Assembly: GCA_040384625.1 (NCBI GenBank)
Contig: JAZKIW010000042.1
Span: forward strand, 1 to 64,000
DNA: 64,000 bases
Direction of reading: 5' to 3'
Source of the DNA: CADEEN01 sp040384625
GTDB lineage: Bacteria; Pseudomonadota; Gammaproteobacteria; Burkholderiales; Burkholderiaceae_C
The notes under the pieces were generated by a model. That model saw only the letters and a program-made list of their open reading frames with translations, had not been told where the DNA came from and did no database searches. The position numbers and the translations under genes were made by a program. Of this stretch, positions 58,268 to 64,000 are shown in pieces (position 1 is the stretch's first letter; each line of letters begins with the position of its first letter).

Positions 58268-59863
58268 CTACGCCGTGCGGAACCTGGCCAGCTCCTTGCC
58301 CGTCTTCGCATCGTGCGCATGCACCGTGCAGACCAGGCAGGAGTCGAAGGAGCGCGCCACGTGCCCGACCTCGACCGGGTCGGTCGGGTCGGCAATGGGC
58401 GAGCCGACCAGGGCTTCCTCGATCGGGCCGCGAATGCCCTGGCCATCGCGCGGGCCTACGTTCCAGGTCGTCGGCGCGATGATCTGGTAGTTCTTGATCT
58501 TGCCGTCCTTGACCTCGATCCAGTGGCACAGCGCGCCGCGGATCGCCTCGGTGGCACCCCAGCCCCGGCCGTCGCGCTCCTTGGGCTTGATGTACCAGGG
58601 GTCATTCAGCTTGAACTCGCGCAGGCAATGCTCGGCCTGCCGATACAGCTTGATGGTCTCGTGCATGCGCGCGATCTGGCGCAGGTGCAGGCTCGGCCCG
58701 CCCATCTTCTTGTACATGTCGAGGATCAGGCCGTCGTAGTGCTGCCAGCTCTCGCCATGCTTGCCGCCGGCCACCATCTGGCGCGCAAAGGGCCCGGCCT
58801 CCAGACGCCCTGCCTCGGCGTGGTTGACCGCGGTGGCCCACGAGTACGCGCCCGCGAAGTCTGTGGTGTTCTTCTGCCGCGCCTTCGTGGTGCGGTCGTA
58901 CGGGTGCATGTCGGCCGTGCCTTCGTCGTACCAGGCGTGCGTGACGTTCTCACGCGTCTTGTCCTGGTGCATCAGCATGTGCTTGTCGGTCTTGCCGTCG
59001 TAGACACCGCTCTTCATGATCATCGCGGCATTGCGGCCGTCGATGGTCGGTTTCTGGTACTTGTCCTCGTGCGGCAGGTAGCCCCAGGTGACGTAGCGGC
59101 CCACGCCTCCGCCATAGGTATCCAGGCCGATGTCCTGTCCCATGCGCCAGTAGAAACCGAGGTCGGAGTTGGCGTGCAACGGGCTCTCGTCAAGCCAGAC
59201 CATGAAGTCGTCATAGGTCTTGATCTGTTCGTAGCGCTCGAGCGAACAGCCGAGCCAGATGTTTTCGAGCCAGTTGTTCTTGAAGTACTCGAGGATCGAC
59301 CAGGCGCGTGTCACATCGGTCAGCGTCGGCGCGCACATCACGCCGCCCGGCACCATGTAGCTCGAGTGCGGCCACTGTCCGCCGAGCAGGGCATAGATCT
59401 CGACCGGCTTGCCCGAGATCGTGACCCCGGCCTCGTAGGAGGTGCCGGTGAAGGGCGCGAAGCGCTTGCAGGCTTCTTCGTAGAACTTGCTGCCGCGGTA
59501 CTTCTTGTTCGTCAGGTCAATCGCGTACAGGCCGTAGAAGTAGCGCGGCTGGCTCTGCAGCGACTCGGTGATCTGGCCCAGGTTGCGGGCCAGGATCGCG
59601 TTGCGCGGCACCTCAGTCTGCCAGGCGGTATCCAGGGCCCAGGCGGCGCAGGTCAGGTGCGAGGCCCCGCAGATGCCGCACGCGCGCGGCGTGACGACCA
59701 GGCCGGCCTGCGGATCCTTGTCGCGCAGGATGATCTCGAAGCCGCGGAACAGCTCGGCCGAGGTCCAGGCATTGGTGACGACACCGTTGTCGATGTCGAC
59801 GCGCACGTCGAGGTCGCCTTCGACGCGGCCGACCGGAGAGATGTCGAGGGTTTGAACAGCCAT
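58268..59863 (-). CDS. hhyL: [NiFe]-hydrogenase large subunit, group 1h type
   Basis: The catalytic subunit, which binds the Ni-Fe(CN)2CO centre and splits H2. The 531 residues have the L1 motif RACGICGASH (Arg60, Cys62, Cys65, His69) and the L2 motif DSCLVCTVH (Asp507 to His515), giving the four Ni-binding Cys. A 16-residue tail (AHDAKTGKELARFRTA) follows His515 and would be cut off by the maturation protease. RACGICGASH and the DSCLVCTVH variant (in place of DPCxxCxxH), together with the companion genes, fit the group 1h (actinobacterial-type, formerly group 5) enzymes. The start ATG 59863 is 22 nt after the small-subunit stop. Confidence 0.93.
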   Translation of the reverse strand: MAVQTLDISPVGRVEGDLDVRVDIDNGVVTNAWTSAELFRGFEIILRDKDPQAGLVVTPRACGICGASHLTCAAWALDTAWQTEVPRNAILARNLGQITESLQSQPRYFYGLYAIDLTNKKYRGSKFYEEACKRFAPFTGTSYEAGVTISGKPVEIYALLGGQWPHSSYMVPGGVMCAPTLTDVTRAWSILEYFKNNWLENIWLGCSLERYEQIKTYDDFMVWLDESPLHANSDLGFYWRMGQDIGLDTYGGGVGRYVTWGYLPHEDKYQKPTIDGRNAAMIMKSGVYDGKTDKHMLMHQDKTRENVTHAWYDEGTADMHPYDRTTKARQKNTTDFAGAYSWATAVNHAEAGRLEAGPFARQMVAGGKHGESWQHYDGLILDMYKKMGGPSLHLRQIARMHETIKLYRQAEHCLREFKLNDPWYIKPKERDGRGWGATEAIRGALCHWIEVKDGKIKNYQIIAPTTWNVGPRDGQGIRGPIEEALVGSPIADPTDPVEVGHVARSFDSCLVCTVHAHDAKTGKELARFRTA

Positions 59864-59885
59864 GTTGTGCTCCTGATCGGCGCGC

Positions 59886-60848
59886 TCAGACGACGAAGAT
59901 GTCTTGCTCTGCCCACGCGGGCGCAGCGTTCTTGGCCGCGCCGGTGAGAGCGATGTAGCCTTTCTTGTCGACACCGGCGGGCAGGTCCTTGGGCACGCCC
60001 ATCACGGTCTGCGTCTTGAACAGGGTGCCGGGCGCCAGGTCGAAGAACGGAAACTCGGGTTCGGTGCAGCCCAGGCAAGGCATGCCCGACCGGGTCTTGC
60101 TCGACTGACGGTTCCACAGGATCCGGTTGCACGGCGAGTGGGTCATCGGGCCCCGGCAGCCGAGGTCGTAGAACAGGCAGCCCTTGCGTTGGCCGAACTC
60201 GGTTGCCGAGACCTTGTAGGCGAAGTGCATGTTGCGGGTGCAGCCGGTCTGCGTGAAGCTCTGGAAGAAGGTCTTCGGCCGTTGGAAATCGTCGAGCGTG
60301 ATGTCCCCGGCGCGCCCGGTGGCCACCGCGACGACGATCTGGGTGATCCAGTCGGGGTGTGCCGGGCAGCCCGGCACGTTGATCACCGGCAGGCCCGCCT
60401 TGGACTTGAAGCTGTCGCCCAGAAAGCCGCCCTTGGCGCGCTTCAGGAACTGCAGGCCCTTCGACTCGCTCGGGTTCGGCGCGGTGGCCGGGATGCCGCC
60501 CCAGGTGGCGCAGTCGCCGATGGCGACGACGAAGTTGGCCGCCTTCGACAGCTCGCTCACCCACCGCTGCATCGGCCGGCCGGCGAATCGGTTCCACTCG
60601 CCGGTGCCGTTCGGGGCCGTGACCACCGTGCCCTCGAACACGAAGATGTCGAGCGGGATGGCGCCGCTGATGCAGTCGCGCAGGATCTTCTGCAGGTTGT
60701 CGCCCAGTTCGACCCCGAGCGACGGGTGCCAGAGCACATTGATGCCGAAGTCGGTGACCAGGTCGCAGGCACTCGGTTCTTCAGCATTCAGGAAAGACAT
60801 CGTGTTGCCTGAACACGCGCCACCTTGCAGCCAGAGCAGATTCGCCAT
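59886..60848 (-). CDS. hhyS: [NiFe]-hydrogenase small subunit, group 1h type
   Basis: The electron-transfer subunit with three iron-sulfur clusters. The 320-residue protein starts directly at MANLLWLQGGACSGNT, so it has no Tat signal and acts on the cytosolic side, unlike group 1d and other membrane-bound uptake enzymes. The proximal-cluster motif normally CxxC reads Cys12-Ser-Gly-Asn15, with the remaining Cys in IGDCATWGG (Cys113) and VPGCPAHPD (Cys161). Cluster ligands for the medial and distal sites are in QTGCTRN, KGCLFYDLGCRGP, SPCNRILW and MPCLGCTEP. AGGAG lies about 8 nt upstream. It is the first gene behind a sigma54 promoter. Confidence 0.93.
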   Translation of the reverse strand: MANLLWLQGGACSGNTMSFLNAEEPSACDLVTDFGINVLWHPSLGVELGDNLQKILRDCISGAIPLDIFVFEGTVVTAPNGTGEWNRFAGRPMQRWVSELSKAANFVVAIGDCATWGGIPATAPNPSESKGLQFLKRAKGGFLGDSFKSKAGLPVINVPGCPAHPDWITQIVVAVATGRAGDITLDDFQRPKTFFQSFTQTGCTRNMHFAYKVSATEFGQRKGCLFYDLGCRGPMTHSPCNRILWNRQSSKTRSGMPCLGCTEPEFPFFDLAPGTLFKTQTVMGVPKDLPAGVDKKGYIALTGAAKNAAPAWAEQDIFVV

Positions 60849-60910
60849 CGTGGAACTCCTGTGGGCTGTGGGATCGGGGCAGGCCGAGCGCCCGCTCGAC
60901 ACCGACAAGC

Positions 60911-60925
60911 GCAAGCAACGTGCCA
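60911..60925 (-). promoter_or_regulatory. Sigma54 (-24/-12) promoter of the hydrogenase operon
   Basis: On the minus strand TGGCAC-N5-TTGC is exact to the sigma54 core (GG at 60924-60923, GC at 60912-60911). It is about 60 nt upstream of the hhyS start codon; transcription would begin near 60900. The nearby NtrC-type regulator with a GAYTGA sigma54-contact motif fits as activator. Confidence 0.8.
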
Positions 60926-60956
60926 CGGCGGGGGGCGCTCGAAACCTCGTTGCGGG

Positions 60957-60967
60957 TCAAGGACTTG
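60957..60967. promoter_or_regulatory. IHF-like core between activator site and promoter
   Basis: TCAA-N4-TTG matches the core of the IHF consensus (WATCAANNNNTTR), but the preceding WA positions do not match. It is midway between the palindrome at 61004-61022 and the -24 box, where IHF bending typically helps sigma54 activators. Confidence 0.35.
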
Positions 60968-61003
60968 CAGGTCGAGCACGGGTTTATGCGGAGCGTCGGC
61001 GAG

Positions 61004-61022
61004 ATGCAAAGTTGCTTTGCAT
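61004..61022. promoter_or_regulatory. Palindromic upstream activator site candidate
   Basis: ATGCAAAG-TTG-CTTTGCAT is a perfect 8-bp inverted repeat with a 3-nt spacer, centred about 113 nt upstream of the predicted sigma54 transcription start. This is the usual distance for an enhancer site of an NtrC-type activator. Related half-sites appear in the regulator's own upstream region. Confidence 0.5.
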
Positions 61023-61071
61023 GTGCCGGCTCAGCGCATATCCGGTATGCAGGGCGGCGCGGCCGCCGCGG

Positions 61072-61290
61072 TCACCCTTTTCGATTGCCGCAGACCGGGC
61101 ATTGGGCCTCGAGCGTGTAGCCGAACCAGATGCCTTCGCAGCGGCTGCACCAGTGGCCGTTGGTCTGCTCCGGCGTCAGGCCAAGCTGCGCGGCCAGCGG
61201 CGTGATGCCCAAGTCGCGAAAGCCCCCCAAAGGGCCGGTCGCAGCGGCGACGGAGAAGGAAGAGGCGAAGCGGTCGGCATCGGCAGCCAT
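61072..61290 (-). CDS. Small rubredoxin-like zinc-ribbon protein
   Basis: A 72-residue protein with two CxxC knuckles (Cys48-51 in CSRCEG and Cys64-67 in CPVCG), spaced and flanked like rubredoxin-type or zinc-ribbon domains (GHWCSRCEGIWFGYTLEAQCPVCGNRKG region). The N-terminal 45 residues are Ala/Leu-rich helices without motif. It could bind Fe (redox carrier) or Zn (structural). It starts 9 nt after the regulator's stop and lies just before the sigma54 promoter, so it may be co-transcribed with the regulator rather than with the hydrogenase. Confidence 0.7.
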   Translation of the reverse strand: MAADADRFASSFSVAAATGPLGGFRDLGITPLAAQLGLTPEQTNGHWCSRCEGIWFGYTLEAQCPVCGNRKG

Positions 61291-61299
61291 CGGCGTCTC

Positions 61300-62757
61300 C
61301 TATTCGGCAGTTTCGCGGTCCAGTCGATAGCGCTTGATCTTGTTGGCCAGACCCACGCGCGACAGGCCCAGTTCGCGCGCTGCGCGGCTGTGGTTCCAGC
61401 GGTGCGCCAGCAGGGACTGGGCCACCAGATGCATCTCCAGCGCTTCGACCTTGTCCTTCAGGCTGCCGGCCTGCTGCAGGAACGGGGCGCCCTCGGCGTG
61501 CGACTCGCGCGGCACTAGTCGCGCGAATTCGGGCGACATCAGGTCGGCGGACAGGAACTCGCCATCACTGGCCAGCGCCACCATCCGCCGCACCTCGTTC
61601 TCCAGCTCGCGCACGTTGCCCGGAAACGGATGGACCTTGAGCCGCTTGTGCACGTCGGCCGAAATGCCGGCAACCTTCTTGTGCAGCGATGCGGCGTACT
61701 TGTGCGCCGCATGCTCGGCCAGCACCGGGATGTCCTCGACGCGATCACGCAGGGGCGGGATGTTGAGTTCGAATCCGCGCAGGCGGTAGTACAGGTCGCG
61801 ACGGAACTTCTTCTGCTCGACCAGGTCCTTCAGGTTCTGGTTCGACGCCGCGATGATGCGCACATTGCAGCGCCGCGTCAGGTGCGTGCCGAGCGGCTTG
61901 ACCTCGCCTTCCTGCAGAAAGCGCAGCAGGCTGACCTGGAACGCCGGCGACACATCGGAGATCTCGTCGAGGAAGACCGTGCCGCCGTCGGCCGCCGGGA
62001 ACAAGCCGAGCCGGTCGCTGACCGCGCCGGTGTAGGCGCCGCGCTTGTGGCCGAACAGTTCGGACTGCAGCAGCTCGTCTGGCAAGGCCCCGCAGTTCTG
62101 GGCCAGGAAGGGGAAGGTCTTGCGCGTGCTGAAGAAGTGCACCGCGCGCGCCATCAGCTCCTTGCCGGTACCGGTCTCGCCCTGGATCAGCACCGGCAGG
62201 TCGGTCGCCGCGGCCTTGCGCGCCAGGTTGCACACCGCGGCCATGCTGTCGCTGGCGAAAACCATCTTGTCGAACTCGTAGCTGTCCTGCAGCAGCCGCG
62301 CCATGCTGGCGTTCTGGCGCCGCAGCACGCTGTCGGCGAACTTCAGCTCGCGGCTCAGGTAGCGGTGCCGGCGCGCCAGTTCGCGGCTCTCGAGCGCGCG
62401 CTTGACCAGCAGGTGCAGATGCTCGGTGTTCCAAGGCATCGGCACGATCTGGTAAACGGCGGCGTCGTTGATCGAGCGCAGCATCTCGTCGTGGTCCATC
62501 GGCCCGGTGGCCAGGATGCGGATCGCTTCGGGGTGCGAGATGCGCATGGCGCGCAGGAACTCGACGCCCGACATGTCGGTCAGGCGCTGGTCGCACAGCA
62601 CCACGTCGACCTCTTCGGTGTCCTGCAGATTGAGCGCGTCGCTGCCCGACACCGTTGCTCGCACCCGGTAGTCGGCTTCGAAGCAGGACAGCAGCGCGGC
62701 CCGCGTCGCCCCATCGTCAGAGACGATCAGGATGGTCCAGGCGCCGTCGGGTTGCAT
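61300..62757 (-). CDS. NtrC/HoxA-type sigma54-dependent response regulator
   Basis: A 485-residue activator: receiver domain (1-125; Asp14/15, phosphoacceptor Asp56, Thr84), AAA+ domain with Walker A GETGTGKE (193-200), sigma54-contact motif GAYTGA (240-245), Walker B TVFLDEISD, and a C-terminal Fis-type HTH (about 453-480, NHSRAARELGLSRVGLANKI). The conserved receiver Lys of KPW is Met107 here (VPMPW). It resembles HoxA-type regulators of hydrogenase genes, but no partner kinase or H2-sensing regulatory hydrogenase is in the window. The start is ATG 62757; no strong ribosome site is visible. It likely activates the operon at the 60911 promoter. Confidence 0.88.
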   Translation of the reverse strand: MQPDGAWTILIVSDDGATRAALLSCFEADYRVRATVSGSDALNLQDTEEVDVVLCDQRLTDMSGVEFLRAMRISHPEAIRILATGPMDHDEMLRSINDAAVYQIVPMPWNTEHLHLLVKRALESRELARRHRYLSRELKFADSVLRRQNASMARLLQDSYEFDKMVFASDSMAAVCNLARKAAATDLPVLIQGETGTGKELMARAVHFFSTRKTFPFLAQNCGALPDELLQSELFGHKRGAYTGAVSDRLGLFPAADGGTVFLDEISDVSPAFQVSLLRFLQEGEVKPLGTHLTRRCNVRIIAASNQNLKDLVEQKKFRRDLYYRLRGFELNIPPLRDRVEDIPVLAEHAAHKYAASLHKKVAGISADVHKRLKVHPFPGNVRELENEVRRMVALASDGEFLSADLMSPEFARLVPRESHAEGAPFLQQAGSLKDKVEALEMHLVAQSLLAHRWNHSRAARELGLSRVGLANKIKRYRLDRETAE

Positions 62758-62770
62758 GCTGTGCGCTTGT

Positions 62771-62795
62771 CAAAGTGCATACTTTGTTTATGCAC
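62771..62795. promoter_or_regulatory. Overlapping inverted repeats upstream of the sigma54 regulator
   Basis: GTGCATA (62775-62781) / TATGCAC (62789-62795) form one perfect inverted repeat. CAAAGT (62771-62776) / ACTTTG (62781-62786) form another. They lie 14-38 nt upstream of the regulator start codon. The TGCAT and CAAAG words recur in the palindrome upstream of the hydrogenase promoter, so autoregulation is possible. Confidence 0.45.
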
Positions 62796-62879
62796 GGAAC
62801 AATCTAGCACGGCGTCGTGTCCGAGGACAGCGGCTCAACCCGGGGCGCCGATGTCCGCTGCGGAGGGCGGCCCGGCCCT

Positions 62880-64000
62880 CTACCTCGGCGCCTTCTTCGG
62901 CCGCTGCCAAGCGTCGAGCGACACCTGCTTGGCGCGCGCCACCGTCAGTTGGCCGGCCGGCGCATCCTTCGCGATCGTCGAGCCGCCGCCGATGGTGGCG
63001 CCATCGCCGATCGTGATCGGCGCCACCAGCACGCAGTTGCTGCCGACGTGCACATCGGCGCCGATCACGGTGCGGTGCTTGTTGGCGCCGTCGTAGTTGG
63101 CGGTGATGCTGCCGGCACCGTAGTTCACTCGCTCACCGACGCTGGCGTCGCCCAGGTAGGCCAGGTGGTTGGCCTTGGCGCCCTTGCCCAGCGTGCTGTT
63201 CTTGACCTCGACGAAGTTGCCGATGTGCACCTCCTCGCCCAGCTCGGCGCCGGGGCGCAAGCGGGCGTAGGGGCCGATCAGGGCAGCGGCGCCGATGCGC
63301 GCACCTTCGATATGGGTGAAGGGGTGGACCACCGCGCCGGCGCCGATCCAAGCGTCACGAATCACGCAATGCGCGCCGATGCGCACCCCGTCACCGAGCG
63401 TCACGGTGCCTTCGAAGACGCAGCCGACATCGATCTCGACATCGCTGCCGCAGGCGAGGTCGCCGCGCACATCGAAGCGCGCCGGGTCCGCGAAACGCAC
63501 GCCGCTGTCTTCCATCAGGGCCGCGGCACGCGTCGACTGATAGCGACGTTCGAGCTCGGCCAGCTGGAGCGGGCTGTTGACCCCGAGCACCTCGGTGTCG
63601 CTGCCGGGCTGGGTGGCCACGACGGCCAGGCCGTCCGCCACAGCCATCGCGACGATGTCGGTCAGGTAGTACTCGCGCTGCGCGTTGTCGTCGGTCAGGG
63701 CCATCACGGCGCGCTTCAACCAGGCCGTCGGAGCGGCAAGGATGCCGGTGTAGATCTCGCGAATGGCGCGCTGGGCTTCGCTCGCGTCCTTGTGTTCGAC
63801 GATGGCCTTGACTGCCTCACCGTCGCGCACGATCCGCCCATAGCCGCTGGCGTCGGCGAGTTCGATGGTCAGCAGCGCGAGTCGCTTGCCGCCGCAGGCC
63901 GCCGCCAAGGCCGCCGCCGTAGCGGGCTGGATCAACGGCACGTCGCCATTCAGGATCAATGTGATGCCTTCGTCATCGAGCAGCGGCACGGCCTGCTGGA
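62880..64000 (-). CDS. glmU: Bifunctional GlmU (UDP-GlcNAc pyrophosphorylase / glucosamine-1-phosphate acetyltransferase), 5' end beyond window
   Basis: GlmU makes UDP-N-acetylglucosamine in two steps, for peptidoglycan and LPS. The visible 373 codons lack roughly the first 80 residues of an approximately 455-residue protein; the frame stays open to the window edge. The uridyltransferase part shows LILNGDVPLIQPAT, YGRIVR and YYLTDIV. The C-terminal left-handed beta-helix has the hexapeptide repeats (VEIDVGCVFEGTVTLGDGVRIGAHC) and the acetyltransferase site (NFVEVKNSTLGKGAKANHLAYLGDASVGERVNYGAG). It reads in the same direction as the regulator, 122 nt ahead of it. Confidence 0.95.
   Translation of the reverse strand, partial: QQAVPLLDDEGITLILNGDVPLIQPATAAALAAACGGKRLALLTIELADASGYGRIVRDGEAVKAIVEHKDASEAQRAIREIYTGILAAPTAWLKRAVMALTDDNAQREYYLTDIVAMAVADGLAVVATQPGSDTEVLGVNSPLQLAELERRYQSTRAAALMEDSGVRFADPARFDVRGDLACGSDVEIDVGCVFEGTVTLGDGVRIGAHCVIRDAWIGAGAVVHPFTHIEGARIGAAALIGPYARLRPGAELGEEVHIGNFVEVKNSTLGKGAKANHLAYLGDASVGERVNYGAGSITANYDGANKHRTVIGADVHVGSNCVLVAPITIGDGATIGGGSTIAKDAPAGQLTVARAKQVSLDAWQRPKKAPR

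Noticed and set aside
59886..60848. Assignment of the hydrogenase as a membrane-bound group 1d (HoxKG/HupSL) enzyme
   Set aside because: The small subunit has no Tat leader and no supernumerary Cys pattern, no cytochrome b gene follows, and the companion genes are those of group 1h.
1..64000. tRNA or rRNA genes, CRISPR arrays, insertion sequences, attachment sites
   Set aside because: No cloverleaf-like or regularly spaced repeat pattern, transposase or integrase motif was found on reading both strands; a small RNA gene could still have been missed.

Overview
The window is about 64 kb of high-GC DNA (roughly two-thirds G+C by eye) with dense, short-spaced genes and many 1-8 nt start/stop overlaps. 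The housekeeping set (fba-purC, purE-purK, tsaC, tsaB-rimI-udg, glmU), the Bug-type solute receptor, the LysR regulator and a proteobacterial version of an 'actinobacterial-type' hydrogenase cassette point to a betaproteobacterium of the order Burkholderiales, probably near the Rubrivivax/Leptothrix/Ideonella group. This assignment is inference. I saw no rRNA, tRNA, CRISPR array, insertion sequence or phage gene. No stretch longer than about 300 bases lacks a gene.

Layout. 0.06-3.5 kb: four unrecognised genes, three with signal peptides. 3.5-10.4 kb: fba and purine genes purC, purE, purK, then tsaC; a helical-repeat gene and a CnoX-like thioredoxin/TPR gene sit between purC and purE. 10.5-12.8 kb: tandem SGNH-family lipoproteins, the first lacking two catalytic residues, ended by a UUCG terminator shared with the convergent dacB. 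14.3-19.6 kb: tsaB, rimI, family-4 uracil-DNA glycosylase, a PAS-PAS-GGDEF-EAL protein and an EamA exporter, all chained by ATGA-type overlaps. 19.7-25.3 kb: a tight six-gene catabolic operon of unknown substrate (dioxygenase, SAF oxidoreductase, AtuA and its small partner, Bug receptor, SDR). 25.5-29.3 kb: a large secreted alpha/beta hydrolase and an AMP-binding ligase.

29.4-36.8 kb: a LysR regulator divergent from a phosphonate operon (phnD, phnC, phnE, phnA, Fe-ADH, phnY). It encodes import, oxidation through phosphonoacetaldehyde and phosphonoacetate, and hydrolysis to acetate plus phosphate. It has no AEP transaminase, so hydroxyethylphosphonate is a plausible substrate. 36.8-45.7 kb: a PGAP1-like lipase, a wHTH-STAND regulator divergent from a SARP-like activator with a TTC38-type TPR gene, a luciferase-like monooxygenase, and a DUF2145 pair.

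45.7-62.8 kb is the main feature: a self-contained [NiFe]-hydrogenase cassette on the minus strand. Reading 5' to 3' in the gene direction it contains an NtrC-type sigma54 activator, a rubredoxin-like protein, a sigma54 promoter, the small and large subunits, a HiPIP-like tetra-cysteine protein, a maturation protease, a conserved unknown, a TPR protein, two tiny membrane proteins, a NifU-Rieske fusion, an NHL-repeat protein, hypF, hypC, a GmhA-like SIS protein, hypD, hypE, hypA, hypB and a nickel transporter. The absence of a Tat signal on the small subunit, the altered proximal-cluster motif, and the NHL, NifU/Rieske, TPR and SIS companions fit the group 1h (formerly group 5) oxygen-tolerant, high-affinity hydrogenases that scavenge trace H2. 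The window ends inside glmU.
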